DNA of 64,000 bases from Microbacterium oxydans (GCF_000956405.1 NZ_JYIV01000028.1:248001-312000); one strand, 5' to 3'. Counted from the first letter of the stretch, positions 24,863-34,137 are shown. The notes: generated by a model not told the origin, from the sequence alone. Numbers and translations: made by a program.

Positions 24863-25705
24863 ATGAACGCGCACACCTGGACGCAGAAGCTGCGAGTCGA
24901 CGAGGGGTTCCGCCTCGCCGATGTCGACCCCGACGCCAAGCCCGGCTACGACCACGGCAAGTCGCAGGGGGTCTCCGACCTCGCCGCGGGTCTGGCCGAC
25001 CTCAACGTGCTGCAGGAACGGCTGTTCGCCGAGAGCCGCGTCGGCGTGGCGAAGGACGCCGTGCTCCTGGTGCTGCAGGCGATGGACTCCGCGGGTAAGG
25101 GCGGCATCGTGCGGCACGTGGTCGGCGGTGTCGATCCGCAGGGCGTGGCGCTCGCCGCTTTCAAGGCGCCGACGGCGGAGGAGCGCGAGCACGACTTCCT
25201 CTGGCGCGTCGAGAAGCGCCTGCCGGAGCCGGGGTTCATCGGGGTGTTCGATCGCTCGCACTACGAAGACGTGCTGATCGGGCGCGTGCGTGAACTCGCT
25301 CCGCCTGCGGAGATCGAGCGCCGCTACGACGCCATCAACGAGTTCGAGGCACGAGTCACGGCGTCGGGTACCCGGATCCTGAAGGTCATGCTGCACATCT
25401 CGCCCGAGGAGCAGAAGTCACGGCTGATGGAGCGCCTCGAGCGCCCGGACAAGTACTGGAAGTACAACCCGGGCGATGTGGACGAGCGCATGCTGTGGCC
25501 GCAGTACATGGAGGCGTACCAGACCGTCTTCGACCGCACGTCGACCGAGGCCGCTCCGTGGTTCGTGATCCCGGCGAACGCCAAGTGGTACGCGCGGCTC
25601 GCGGTGCAGGAGCTGCTGCTCTCGGCACTGGAGGACATCGATCCGCAGTGGCCGAGCGCCGACTTCGACGTCGAGGCCGAGAAGAAGCGTCTCGCCGCCA
25701 GTTGA
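24863..25705 (+). CDS. polyphosphate kinase 2 family protein
   Basis: A 280-residue PPK2-type kinase. The Walker A region is MDSAGKGGIVRHV (about residues 72-84), Walker B is GVFDRSHYEDVL near 135, and RPDKYWKYNPGD is the lid/helical region. PPK2 enzymes transfer phosphate between polyphosphate and nucleotides, usually making GTP, ATP or ADP. The subclass is uncertain. ATG at 24863 has AGGA 8 nt upstream. It follows menD after 16 nt and faces menF tail to tail. Confidence 0.9.
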   Translation: MNAHTWTQKLRVDEGFRLADVDPDAKPGYDHGKSQGVSDLAAGLADLNVLQERLFAESRVGVAKDAVLLVLQAMDSAGKGGIVRHVVGGVDPQGVALAAFKAPTAEEREHDFLWRVEKRLPEPGFIGVFDRSHYEDVLIGRVRELAPPAEIERRYDAINEFEARVTASGTRILKVMLHISPEEQKSRLMERLERPDKYWKYNPGDVDERMLWPQYMEAYQTVFDRTSTEAAPWFVIPANAKWYARLAVQELLLSALEDIDPQWPSADFDVEAEKKRLAAS

Positions 25706-25718
25706 GCGTGCGGCGCGG

Positions 25719-26987
25719 TCAGGCCAGCGCGTCGACGAGCGGGCGGAACTTCACGCGCGTCTCGAGCAGCTCGCTCTCGGGGTCGGAGCCGGCGACGATA
25801 CCGGCTCCCGCGTATGCCGTGACCGCGATCTCTTCCGCCCGTTCGGTGAACTGGGCACAGCGGAGGGCGATCGCCCACTCGCCGTTGCCTGCGGCGTCCA
25901 CCCAGCCGACTGGTCCTGCGTAGCGCCCCCGATCGAAGGGCTCGAGGTCGCGGATCGCCGCGATCGCCGCGGGTGTGGGCGTGCCGGCGACGGCGGCCGT
26001 CGGGTGCAGCACACGGACGAGGTCGAGAGCGGTCTCGCCGGATGCGAGCTCGCCTTCGACGTCGGTCGCCAGGTGGAAGAGGTTGGGGAGCTTGAGCAGG
26101 AAGGGCTGCTCGCTCGCGGCCAGTGCCCTGGTGTGGGCGCGCAGGGAGGCGAGCACGCTCTGCACGGCGTACTGGTGCTCGTCGAGGTCCTTCACGCTGG
26201 ACGCGAGATGAGCGGATGCGGCGGTGTCGGCGTCCGCGTCGGCTCCACGGCCGATCGTGCCGGCCAGCACCCGCGCGGTCACGGTCCCGCCGTGCACGGT
26301 CACGAGTGTCTCCGGGCTCGCGCCGATCAGGCCGTCGACGGCGAAGGCCCAGGTGTCGGGGTAGCCGGTCGACAGGGCGCGCACCAGACGGCGCAGGTCC
26401 GACCCTGCGGGGATGCTGCCAGTGAGGTCGCGTGCGAGCACGACCTTGCTCACCTCGCCGTCGGCGATGCGGGTGAGGGCGCGGCGCACCGAGTCCTGGT
26501 ACCCCTGAGGCGTCTGCGCCCCGGGGCCCACCGTGCCCGCCCAGTGCGGTCCGTACGGCTGTATGGCGAGCTCGTCCTCGTGCGCGGGCGCACCGTTACC
26601 CGGAGCGTCTGCGAAGCGGATCGTGGTGCGCCAGAAGCGGTCGCCGTGTCGTCCGATCACCTGAGCGGGGATCGCCAGCACGCTGTCGGCCGACGATTCG
26701 TCATCGAACGTGAACGCTCCGAAGGCGACGAGCCCGGTACCGGGAAGCCCCAGCGGGTCGGAGACCTCGGCGCGCGCGGCCATGGCCCGCCACTCGGTCG
26801 CGAGCGTCGCGAGGCGCGAGGTCCCGGTGTGTGCGGGAGGACGGATCTCGGCGAGCGTCGCGCCGACGGCGACGATCCCGTCTCCGCGCCGCAGCCAGGC
26901 GAGCGGATGCCCGGGGTCGGCATAGGCCAGGAGGTCTTCGACCGGGTCGATCTCTCGGGTCTCCACGACCAGGTGAGTGGTGTGCAC
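25719..26987 (-). CDS. menF: isochorismate synthase
   Basis: A 422-residue chorismate-binding enzyme that converts chorismate to isochorismate for menaquinone. The C-terminal half carries VVLARDLTG, GASPETLV, ASGETALDLVRVLHPTAAV and the closing PVGWVDAAGNGEWAIALR segment. GTG at 26987 is 6 nt from TAGGCT (plus 26994-26999) with no Shine-Dalgarno, so it is leaderless. It is divergent from the DUF402-menG pair and convergent with PPK2. Confidence 0.9.
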   Translation of the reverse strand: MHTTHLVVETREIDPVEDLLAYADPGHPLAWLRRGDGIVAVGATLAEIRPPAHTGTSRLATLATEWRAMAARAEVSDPLGLPGTGLVAFGAFTFDDESSADSVLAIPAQVIGRHGDRFWRTTIRFADAPGNGAPAHEDELAIQPYGPHWAGTVGPGAQTPQGYQDSVRRALTRIADGEVSKVVLARDLTGSIPAGSDLRRLVRALSTGYPDTWAFAVDGLIGASPETLVTVHGGTVTARVLAGTIGRGADADADTAASAHLASSVKDLDEHQYAVQSVLASLRAHTRALAASEQPFLLKLPNLFHLATDVEGELASGETALDLVRVLHPTAAVAGTPTPAAIAAIRDLEPFDRGRYAGPVGWVDAAGNGEWAIALRCAQFTERAEEIAVTAYAGAGIVAGSDPESELLETRVKFRPLVDALA

Positions 26988-27043
26988 GCATCCAGCCTAT
27001 GCCGCTCAGGGGCCGGGGATTCGCGTGGCCGTAGGGTGAGCGG

Positions 27044-27607
27044 ATGAGCGATGCACGCCCCGCACCGGGCACCGAGATGGTCTTCCAGTGGCGCAAGTGG
27101 GACGGTTCGCCGCATTGGCGTCACGAGAGCGTGTACCTCGGTGCCGACGAGTGGGGCGATTGGGTCGGACAGCCCGTCGGGTGGCACAGCGTGCGGCCGG
27201 GTGCCGAGTTCCACGCCGGGGGCCCGAACGTCACCCTGATTCCCGCCGCTGGCGACCATGCGGTGACCGTCAATCGCCGTCACCGCCGGGGCATGCGCAT
27301 CTACATCGACCTGGGGTGGGACATCCGCTGGTCCGACGATCCGCTCCTCGTGACCGGGATCGACATGGACCTCGACGTGGTGCGGGTCGCGGGCGAGCGC
27401 GGCACCTGGGTCGACGACCGCGACGAGTGGGCCGAGCACAGCGCGCGCTACGGCTATCCCGCCCAGGTCATGACCCATCTCGAAGCCCTGGCCCTCGACC
27501 TCGAGGAGCGGGTGCGTGCGCAGGTCGCTCCGTTCGACGACGCCACGGCCGACCCCTGGCTCGACCGCCTCGAAGCGCTGGGGCTCCCGCCTAGACTGGA
27601 CTCGTGA
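27044..27607 (+). CDS. DUF402 domain protein
   Basis: A 187-residue protein of the DUF402 family. GMRIYIDLGW, LDVVRV and DRDEWAEHSARYGYP form the conserved beta-rich core with acidic residues; some relatives are nucleoside phosphatases or RNA-linked enzymes, so a phosphatase-like role is possible. ATG at 27044 is 6 nt after TAGGGT (27032-27037), so it is leaderless. Its last four bases overlap the menG start. Confidence 0.8.
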   Translation: MSDARPAPGTEMVFQWRKWDGSPHWRHESVYLGADEWGDWVGQPVGWHSVRPGAEFHAGGPNVTLIPAAGDHAVTVNRRHRRGMRIYIDLGWDIRWSDDPLLVTGIDMDLDVVRVAGERGTWVDDRDEWAEHSARYGYPAQVMTHLEALALDLEERVRAQVAPFDDATADPWLDRLEALGLPPRLDS

Positions 27608-28323
27608 CCTCGAACGAGAAGAACCGCGCTGATCTCGGCAAGGACCCCGCCCGCGTCAGCGGCATGTTCGACCAGGTCGCCGCGGGGTACGACCGCACGA
27701 ACACCGCCATGACGTTCGGCAACGACGTGCTGTGGCGTGCGGCGACAACGCGCGCAGTGGCTCCGAAGCCGGGCGAGCGCATCCTCGACCTCGGTGCCGG
27801 CACGGCATCGTCGTCGGCATCCCTCGCCCGCAGCGGTGCAGAGGTGGTCGCAGCCGACTTCTCGCCGGGCATGCTCGCCGAGGGGGAGCGTCGGCACGGC
27901 GCGATGCGCAACCTGTCGTTCGTGCAGGCCGACGCCACCGATCTGCCGTTCCCCGACGCCTCGTTCGACGCGGTCACCATGTCCTACGCGCTGCGCAACG
28001 TGAACGATCCCAAGAAGGCGCTTCGCGAGCTGTATCGGGTGACGAAGCCCGGGGGGAGGCTCGTGATCAACGAGTTCTCGACGCCACCGGGAAAGCTGTT
28101 CCGGGGCGCGTACCGGTTCTACAACGCGCAGGTGCTGCCTCGAGTCGCCCGCGTGGCCGGCACGAACGGTGATGCCTACGACTACCTGAACGAGTCGATC
28201 AGGGAGTGGCCGGACCAGAAGCGTCTCTCGGCGTGGATCCGTGAGGCGGGCTGGAGCGAGGTCGCGTACCGCAATCTCACGTTCGGCATCGTGGCCCTGC
28301 ACAGAGCGCGCAAGCCGGAGTGA
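27604..28323 (+). CDS. menG: demethylmenaquinone methyltransferase
   Basis: A 239-residue class I SAM methyltransferase (UbiE/MenG) that carries out the last ring methylation of menaquinone. LDLGAGTASSSAS is motif I, and FPDASFDAVTMSYALRNV and PGGRLVINEFSTP are the UbiE-specific blocks. GTG at 27604 overlaps the DUF402 stop, and TAGACT (27592-27597) lies 6 nt upstream, so it may be both coupled and independently transcribed as a leaderless message. Confidence 0.94.
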   Translation: MTSNEKNRADLGKDPARVSGMFDQVAAGYDRTNTAMTFGNDVLWRAATTRAVAPKPGERILDLGAGTASSSASLARSGAEVVAADFSPGMLAEGERRHGAMRNLSFVQADATDLPFPDASFDAVTMSYALRNVNDPKKALRELYRVTKPGGRLVINEFSTPPGKLFRGAYRFYNAQVLPRVARVAGTNGDAYDYLNESIREWPDQKRLSAWIREAGWSEVAYRNLTFGIVALHRARKPE

Positions 28324-28369
28324 GCCTTCCGGACGAAACCGTGACATCCGACGAAGGTAGGCTGGGAAC

Positions 28370-29431
28370 GTGACTTCGAGCCCCATCGCCCCGGGTTCGC
28401 GACTGGCGAGCCGTCTCGGCTTCAGCGATCGCGTCTTCATCGGTCCTGCAGCCCGTCGCGTCGCCCGCGCCATCGAAGACGGGCTGGAGCTCGTCGAGAA
28501 CGGTCTGGCCGACGACGTCCGCGTCGCCGACCCGTTGGCCGACGCCGCCAGCCGTTATCTGTACGAGGCCGGTGGCAAGCGCATCCGCCCCGTGCTCACC
28601 CTCCTCGCCGCCCAGCTCGGCGACGGCAACACCACCCAGGTCATCGATGTCGCGAAGGCGCTCGAGATCACGCATCTCGGGTCGCTGTACCACGACGACG
28701 TCATGGACGGAGCCGATCGTCGCCGTGGGGTTCCCGCCGCTCACGCCGTGTGGGGCAACAACATCGCGATCCTCACGGGCGACATCCTGTTCTCCCGCGC
28801 CAGCCAGTTGATGTCCCGACTCGGTGAGCGCGCGATCCGTCTTCAGGCCGACACCTTCGAGCGGCTCGTGCTGGGTCAGATGCACGAGACCCTGGGGCCG
28901 CAGGAGGGCGACGACCCGATCGAGTTCTACATCCAGGTGCTCGCCGACAAGACGGGTTCGCTGATCGCCGCAGCCACGCAGGGCGGGGTGATCTTCTCGA
29001 ACGCTCCGTCGGAGTACGAGGAGCCGCTGCGCGTGTACGGCGAGAAGATCGGCGTGGCTTTCCAGCTGCTCGACGACGTGATCGATCTCTCCGCCAAGCC
29101 GGAGGAGACCGGCAAGGTCCCCGGCACCGACCTGCGCGCGGGCGTTCCGACCATGCCCTACCTCCTGCTCAAAGCCGAGAGCGACGCCGATGCGGTCGAT
29201 CTCGCGGCGCGCATCGACGACGGTGTGGCTCTGATCGCCGACGGCGCCGACTCCTCGATCCTCGACGGCCCGCTGGACGAGCTGCGCGATCACGCGGTGA
29301 CGCAGAAGACCCTCGAGCTCGCGCACGCCTGGACCCAGGATGCCGTCGACGCCCTCACGCGCCTCCCGCGGGGAACCGTGCGCGAGGCACTGACCCGCTT
29401 CGCAGAGACCCTCGCCGAACGCTCCAGCTGA
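28370..29431 (+). CDS. polyprenyl diphosphate synthase
   Basis: A 353-residue trans-isoprenyl diphosphate synthase. The first Asp-rich motif is DDVMD at 109-113 and the second is DDVID in the QLLDDVIDLSAK segment. GGKRIRPVL binds the diphosphate. Small residues just before the first motif (LGSLYH) favour a long-chain product, and with menA and menG nearby the product is probably the menaquinone side chain. GTG at 28370 is 6 nt after TAGGCT (28358-28363). Confidence 0.92.
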   Translation: MTSSPIAPGSRLASRLGFSDRVFIGPAARRVARAIEDGLELVENGLADDVRVADPLADAASRYLYEAGGKRIRPVLTLLAAQLGDGNTTQVIDVAKALEITHLGSLYHDDVMDGADRRRGVPAAHAVWGNNIAILTGDILFSRASQLMSRLGERAIRLQADTFERLVLGQMHETLGPQEGDDPIEFYIQVLADKTGSLIAAATQGGVIFSNAPSEYEEPLRVYGEKIGVAFQLLDDVIDLSAKPEETGKVPGTDLRAGVPTMPYLLLKAESDADAVDLAARIDDGVALIADGADSSILDGPLDELRDHAVTQKTLELAHAWTQDAVDALTRLPRGTVREALTRFAETLAERSS

Positions 29432-29492
29432 ATCCGCGCGGGCGGCCCGTCGGGTCGCGCGCCTGTTGCGACGGCACACGAAAGGACCTCCC

Positions 29493-30866
29493 ATGACCAA
29501 GCTCAGACTGGCCATCGTCGGTGCGGGCCCCGCCGGCATCTACGCCGCGGACATCCTGCTGAAGGCCGAGCGCAAGTTCGACGTCTCGATCGATCTGTTC
29601 GAGCAGCTCCCCGCGCCCTATGGCCTCGTGCGCTACGGCGTGGCTCCTGACCACCCCCGCATCAAGGGCATCATCACGGCGCTGCGCGATGTCCTCGACC
29701 GCGGTGACATCCGCCTGTTCGGCAATGTCCGCTTCGGCGAGGACATCACCCTCGAAGACCTCAAGAAGCACTACAACGCGGTGATCTTCGCCACTGGTGC
29801 CATCCGGGACACGTCGCTGGACATCCCCGGCATCGACGCTGTCGCCTCCTACGGAGCGGCCGACTACGTCAGCTGGTTCGACGGACACCCCGATGTTCCG
29901 CGCGAGTGGCCGCTGGATGCGGCGTCGGTCGGCGTGCTGGGCAACGGCAACGTGGCGCTCGACGTCGCGCGCATGCTGGCCAAGCACGCAGAGGATCTGC
30001 TGGTCACCGAGGTGCCGTCGAACGTCTACGAGGGCCTCAAGGCCAGCGAGATCACCGATGTGCACGTCTTCGGTCGCCGGGGCCCGGCGCAGGTGAAGTT
30101 CACGCCGCTCGAGCTGCGCGAGCTCGGCGAGCTGCGGGATGTCGACATGGTCGTCTACGACGAGGACTTCGACTACGACGACGCCGCGAAGGACGCCGTC
30201 GCCAGCAACAAGCAGGTCATGGTCATCGATCGAATCCTGCAGTCGTGGCGCAAGCGCGACTCGGTGAACAACGCCGGCGGCACGGCATCGCGACGCCTGC
30301 ACCTGCACTTCTGGGCCCGACCGGTCGAGGTCCGCAAGGACGAGAACGGGCGCGTCGCGGCCCTCGTCTACGAGCGCACGCAGCCCGACGGGCAGGGCGG
30401 CGCCATCGGCACCGGTGAGCTGCGCGAGGTGCCCCTGCAGGCCCTGTACCGCGCCATCGGCTACTTCGGCTCGCCCCTTCCGGGTGTCCCGTTCGACAAG
30501 AAGCACGGCGTGATCCCCAACCGTGAGGGGCAGGTGCTCGCGAAGGACTCGAACGAGCGCGTCCCTGGCATCTACGCCACGGGGTGGATCAAGCGCGGGC
30601 CGGTGGGCCTGATCGGGCACACCAAGTCCGATGCGATGGAGACCGTGCGCCACATCATCAACGACCAGGGCTCCTGGTGGCACCCGGAGGACCCCTCCGA
30701 GGACGCCGTCGTCGAGCTCCTGCAGGAGCGTGGTGTGCGCTGGACCGACCTGGACGGGTGGCACCGCCTCGACGAGCATGAGATCGCCCTCGGTGCCCCT
30801 GAGGAGCGGGCCCGCGTCAAGGTGGTGCCGCGCGACGAGATGGTCCGCGTCTCCCGCGGCGAATAG
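29493..30866 (+). CDS. ferredoxin/adrenodoxin-type NADP reductase (FprA-like)
   Basis: A 457-residue FAD enzyme. VGAGPAGIYAADIL is the FAD-binding Rossmann turn and GNGNVALDVARML the NADP-binding one. GLVRYGVAPDHPRIKG and YATGWIKRGPVGLIGHTKSDA are typical of adrenodoxin-reductase-like proteins such as mycobacterial FprA. It passes electrons between NADPH and ferredoxins. ATG at 29493 has AAAGGA upstream. It sits 61 nt after the polyprenyl synthase gene and may share its transcript. Confidence 0.93.
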   Translation: MTKLRLAIVGAGPAGIYAADILLKAERKFDVSIDLFEQLPAPYGLVRYGVAPDHPRIKGIITALRDVLDRGDIRLFGNVRFGEDITLEDLKKHYNAVIFATGAIRDTSLDIPGIDAVASYGAADYVSWFDGHPDVPREWPLDAASVGVLGNGNVALDVARMLAKHAEDLLVTEVPSNVYEGLKASEITDVHVFGRRGPAQVKFTPLELRELGELRDVDMVVYDEDFDYDDAAKDAVASNKQVMVIDRILQSWRKRDSVNNAGGTASRRLHLHFWARPVEVRKDENGRVAALVYERTQPDGQGGAIGTGELREVPLQALYRAIGYFGSPLPGVPFDKKHGVIPNREGQVLAKDSNERVPGIYATGWIKRGPVGLIGHTKSDAMETVRHIINDQGSWWHPEDPSEDAVVELLQERGVRWTDLDGWHRLDEHEIALGAPEERARVKVVPRDEMVRVSRGE

Positions 30867-30937
30867 CGCCGCCCCGGTCGGGCCTCCCCGCCCCGTTCGC
30901 AGCCTCGGCTAGCCTGGCGTGAACGGGGGAGGAACGC

Positions 30938-31945
30938 ATGGCCGACTGGATTCCCGATGTGCTCGGTGACGAGTTCCAGCAGCGCACCCTCGATCTCGGT
31001 GTCGACGACCAGGGTCCCGTCGTGGCCACACTGGTACGCGCATTGCCGACCGAACCGGGCCTGTGGGACAGGGTGCGAGGACACCGTCCGCTCCTCGACG
31101 GCGTCGACGTGCTGTACGTGCACGGCTGGTCCGACTACTTCTTCCAGAAGCGCCTCGCCCGTTTCTGGACGGCCCGGGGGGCCAGATTCTTCGCGCTCGA
31201 CCTGCGCAAGTACGGTCGCAGCCTCCGCGACGGGCAGACGCCGGGCTACATCGCCGATCTCGCGATCTACGACGAGGACATCGCCGCGGCGCTGGATGCG
31301 ATGGGTCGGGGCGAGGGAGGTGTCGAGTCCGACCGGCGTCTGATCCTGCTCGGGCACTCCACGGGCGGTCTGACGCTGAGCCTGTGGGCGTCCCGGCATC
31401 CGGGCGCGGCCGACGCGGTGATCCTCAACAGCCCGTGGCTGGAGTTCCAGTTCGCTCCGGCGAGGGCTGCGATCGCCCCGATGGTCGAACTGCAGGCGAG
31501 GATCCGCCCGATGGAGGTCGCACCGCAGGTCGACCTCGGCTTCTACACGCGAGCGCAGCAGGAGGTGGCAGACCCCGACGACCCGATGGAGGTGAATCCG
31601 GTCTGGCGCCCGGCGCAGACCATGGCCGTGTACGCGGGCTGGCTGCATGCCATCCTGTCCGGCCATAAGGCCGTGGCAGCTGGTCTGTCCATCACCGCAC
31701 CGGTGTGCGTGCTGCTCTCAGCGCGATTCGTGCCCCCCACGCGATGGTCTGAGGACCTCACCTCGGCCGATTCCGTGCTGGTCGTCGACGACATCGCCCG
31801 TGCCGCGCTCCGTCTCGGCCCCAGCGTCACCGTGGAGCGCATCGACGGTGCGCTCCACGATGTGTTCCTCTCGCGCCACGAGGCGCGTGAAGACGCCTAC
31901 CGACGGCTGGACCGATGGGTCACCGCGTGGCGAGCGGTGCAGTGA
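30938..31945 (+). CDS. alpha/beta hydrolase
   Basis: A 335-residue serine hydrolase. YVHGWSDYFFQ is the oxyanion region, GHSTGGLTLSL holds the nucleophile Ser, and a late His (GALHDVFLS) completes the triad; the lid is the middle third. It resembles lysophospholipase/serine-aminopeptidase-type hydrolases. GGGGGAGG lies just before ATG 30938. TAGCCT at 30910-30915 is a likely -10. An 8-bp CCCCGTTC/GAACGGGG pair brackets the start region. Confidence 0.85.
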   Translation: MADWIPDVLGDEFQQRTLDLGVDDQGPVVATLVRALPTEPGLWDRVRGHRPLLDGVDVLYVHGWSDYFFQKRLARFWTARGARFFALDLRKYGRSLRDGQTPGYIADLAIYDEDIAAALDAMGRGEGGVESDRRLILLGHSTGGLTLSLWASRHPGAADAVILNSPWLEFQFAPARAAIAPMVELQARIRPMEVAPQVDLGFYTRAQQEVADPDDPMEVNPVWRPAQTMAVYAGWLHAILSGHKAVAAGLSITAPVCVLLSARFVPPTRWSEDLTSADSVLVVDDIARAALRLGPSVTVERIDGALHDVFLSRHEAREDAYRRLDRWVTAWRAVQ

Positions 31946-31949
31946 GGCC

Positions 31950-32582
31950 TCAGAGGTAGTACATCTCCCGCACGAGCCGCTCTGCGGCGTCACCGTCCGC
32001 GCTTCGAACGGCATCTCCGAAGTCGGAGTAGACCTGACCCATGCGCGCGCGATCCGACGGCGGCACCACCCAATCGCGGAGGTTGCGGAACAGCACCATG
32101 CTCGCGTCGTCGATCAGCGTGCGATGCTGGGAATTGCCGCTGTGATCGCCGAGGTAGGAGAACACCGCCCAGCGTGCATTCGACGTCTCGGCACCGTCTC
32201 CCAGCGATGCATGCATCCCGGCGAGCAGTGTGATGACATGCTCCCGCTGGGCCATCGTGATCCGCGGTACCGCCAGTCTCGCCGCGATGCCTGCCTGGTA
32301 CCCGGCGAACTCGAGCGACTGCGCCACGGTCTCGGGGGTCACCGCCGTGACCTCCGTGTACCGGCTCGGATACATGGTCACCATGCCGAGGCGTTCCAAT
32401 CGCTGCAGCGCCTCCCGCACCGGTGTCCGTGACACGTGCAGCTCCTCCGCCACGTCGACGTCACGGATGCGCTCACCCGCGGCCAACGTGCCATCGATGA
32501 TCTGTCCACCGATGTGGTGGAAGACCTCCTCGGCCAGGAGCTGCTTGCTCTCGCCGATGTTCGTCGATCCGGTACTCCCCAT
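31950..32582 (-). CDS. GntR family regulator (FCD-like)
   Basis: A 210-residue regulator. The winged helix is at residues 14-72 (EEVFHHIGGQIIDG, RIRDVDVAEELHVSRTPVREAL), and the C-terminal domain is helical and FadR-like but short. Related proteins sense carboxylic acids. ATG at 32582 has GGGCGGAT upstream; a longer frame adds unconvincing residues. It is convergent with the hydrolase at 31945 and has no obvious target next to it, because 490 bp of non-coding DNA lie upstream. Confidence 0.85.
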   Translation of the reverse strand: MGSTGSTNIGESKQLLAEEVFHHIGGQIIDGTLAAGERIRDVDVAEELHVSRTPVREALQRLERLGMVTMYPSRYTEVTAVTPETVAQSLEFAGYQAGIAARLAVPRITMAQREHVITLLAGMHASLGDGAETSNARWAVFSYLGDHSGNSQHRTLIDDASMVLFRNLRDWVVPPSDRARMGQVYSDFGDAVRSADGDAAERLVREMYYL

Positions 32583-32779
32583 GGATCCGCCCCCAGTTGC
32601 CCTTCTGATCCCGAGCGCCCCATGATTCGCCCGGGAGGGCAACTACATCATGAAGTCGCTTCGGATGCCAATATCCCCCCACAGGAGTCCGCGGTCCGCG
32701 TGGGGGCGCGCAGCACGGGCTCGGGTGGGCCGTTCTTACGTATGGTCTTCGTTCTCGCGATCACCCGCTCGCGGTTTCC

Positions 32780-32812
32780 GTGGCCGGCGGATGCTCAGCA
32801 TCCGCCGGCCAC
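32780..32812. terminator. perfect 33-nt palindrome
   Basis: Arms of 16 bases around one central C (GTGGCCGGCGGATGCT and its complement) form a very stable hairpin with no T-tract on either strand. It may be a terminator, an RNA-stability element or a protein site. Confidence 0.5.
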
Positions 32813-32972
32813 CGAAGACGCGAGCGCATGGAACTGCCGCGGCCTCGTCCCCACGAGGGCAAGCTCGCAATACCGAAATCGCGCAGCCCTACGACGGCAG
32901 TGCGTCATGCGGCGTTCGCGTCGCCGGTCGAGTCGACCGCTTCCCAGTCTTGGGCACGAGAACCCATATATT

Positions 32973-33006
32973 GGTATGCAATCCAAGGATTCGGTACGCG
33001 ATCCAA
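32973..33006. repeat. paired GGTAYGCRATCCAA direct repeats
   Basis: GGTATGCAATCCAA (32973-32986) and GGTACGCGATCCAA (32993-33006) repeat with a 20-bp period, two turns of DNA apart. The GGTAYGC core is similar to some GntR-type sites, and a gntR gene lies 390 bp away. This is a candidate operator only. Confidence 0.4.
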
Positions 33007-33010
33007 CAAT

Positions 33011-33056
33011 GACGAGGGAGGGGCCGGATGCGATGGCATCCGGCCCCTCCCTCGTC
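33011..33056 (-). terminator. yajQ terminator
   Basis: A perfect 21-bp stem (33011-33031 with 33036-33056) and a GATG/CATC loop lie just past the yajQ stop, and the minus-strand sequence after it is T-rich (ATTGTTGG). This is one of the strongest hairpins in the window. Confidence 0.85.
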
Positions 33057-33070
33057 GCGTTGCGAGCGGA

Positions 33071-33559
33071 CTACCGGTAGTTGATGAACTGCAGGTCGAG
33101 ATCGAGGTCGGCGCCCTTCAGCAGCGCGATGACCGACTGCAGGTCGTCGCGGCTCTTGGACTGCACGCGCAGCTCGTCGCCCTGGATCTGGCTCTTCACG
33201 CCCTTGGGGCCCTCGTCGCGGATGATCTTGTTGATCTTCTTCGCGTTCTCGGACGAGATGCCGTCCTTGAGCGTCGAGACGATGCGGAACTCCTTGCCGC
33301 TGGCGAACGGATCGCCCGACTCGAGGCTCTTGAGCGAGATGCCGCGCTTGATGAGCTTGGACTGGAACACGTCGAGCACGGCCTTGGCGCGTTCCTCGGA
33401 GTTCGCGATGATGAGGATGCTCTCGCCGCTCCAGGCGATCGATGCACCGGTGCCCTTGAAGTCGTAGCGCTGCTCGATCTCCTTGCGGGCCTGGTTCAGG
33501 GCGTTCTCCGCCTCCTGGTGGTCGACCTTCGAGACGATGTCAAATGAGCTGTCAGCCAT
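33071..33559 (-). CDS. yajQ: YajQ family cyclic-di-GMP-binding protein
   Basis: A 162-residue protein of the YajQ/DUF520 family: two ferredoxin-like folds, with [12 protein letters not shown] at the N-terminus, [12 protein letters not shown], and [16 protein letters not shown] in the second half. Relatives bind nucleotides including c-di-GMP, but in an actinobacterium the partner is unproven. ATG at 33559 is 6 nt from TAGGAT (plus 33566-33571), so it is probably leaderless. A very strong terminator follows. Confidence 0.9.
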   Translation of the reverse strand: MADSSFDIVSKVDHQEAENALNQARKEIEQRYDFKGTGASIAWSGESILIIANSEERAKAVLDVFQSKLIKRGISLKSLESGDPFASGKEFRIVSTLKDGISSENAKKINKIIRDEGPKGVKSQIQGDELRVQSKSRDDLQSVIALLKGADLDLDLQFINYR

Positions 33560-33572
33560 GGCTTCATCCTAC

Positions 33573-34004
33573 TCAGGGGCTCAGCGCGTACACGTTGTCG
33601 GAGACCCGGGTGGCGCCGTCCGGCGTGGGGTAGTCGTCGGGGACGGTCACGAAGTGTCCGGCAGGACCGCTCATCTCCACGGGCGCGCCGTTCCCGCCGC
33701 ATCCCATGCCCCACACACCGTCCTCGGGGAAGGCGAGCACGCATACCGTTCCCGGTTCGACGCCGCGCAGCAGCCAGATCGAGGTGCCGGAGTGTTCACC
33801 CACCAGGCGGGCGGATGACAGGTCGGCCGCGTCTCCGGAGTCCTGCTCCGCCACCGCGTCCGGGAGGGCGTCCTCCGGCTCGGCGTCGCGATCCAGGACG
33901 CCGTAGCTCGGGGCGAACGCGGTGCACCCGCTCAGCCCCACGGCGGTGAGCGCCAACGTGAGCACTGCCGCGATCCTGCTGATGCGAAATGTGCCACGAG
34001 TCAT
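33573..34004 (-). CDS. small lipoprotein
   Basis: A 143-residue secreted lipoprotein. A basic N-terminus and hydrophobic run end in the lipobox LSGC with Cys27. The mature part begins acidic (Asp/Glu/Ala) and has two further Cys (GTVCVLAF and GMGCGG) that could pair. The function is unknown. ATG at 34004 is 6 nt from TAGACT (plus 34011-34016), a leaderless pattern. It is divergent from malE and shares its upstream region, though nothing suggests it is a sugar gene. Confidence 0.75.
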   Translation of the reverse strand: MTRGTFRISRIAAVLTLALTAVGLSGCTAFAPSYGVLDRDAEPEDALPDAVAEQDSGDAADLSSARLVGEHSGTSIWLLRGVEPGTVCVLAFPEDGVWGMGCGGNGAPVEMSGPAGHFVTVPDDYPTPDGATRVSDNVYALSP

Positions 34005-34038
34005 GACGACAGTCTACGGAGCGGGTTTCGCCGGACCC

Positions 34039-34054
34039 ATGAAAGCGTTTCCAT
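34039..34054. promoter_or_regulatory. LacI-type operator 1 upstream of malE
   Basis: ATGAAAGCGTTTCCAT contains TGAAAGCGTTTCCA, which fits the LacI-family consensus TGRAARCGNTTNCA. A MalR-type or global sugar repressor is expected to bind here; the regulator gene is not in this window. Confidence 0.75.
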
Positions 34055-34107
34055 CCATCTGACGCGGATTTCAGTGCATCACGGGTTGATATCAACGCCC
34101 TCTCTCA

Positions 34108-34137
34108 TTGCGAATCTCGCCGATTTCGATGCATACT
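34108..34137 (+). promoter_or_regulatory. malE promoter
   Basis: TTGCGA (34108-34113) and CATACT (34132-34137) are spaced by 18 bp. The second LacI-type operator overlaps the downstream edge of the -10, which suits repression. A perfect 12-bp palindrome GTTGATATCAAC lies at 34085-34096 just upstream. Confidence 0.6.

Larger units (their letters stand above)
32583..33070. other. 488-bp intergenic region without a gene
   Basis: I see no supported gene. It holds a perfect 33-nt palindrome (32780-32812), paired 14-nt direct repeats (32973-33006) and the yajQ terminator (33011-33056). It could be the scar of a lost operon under the GntR regulator. Confidence 0.6.
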
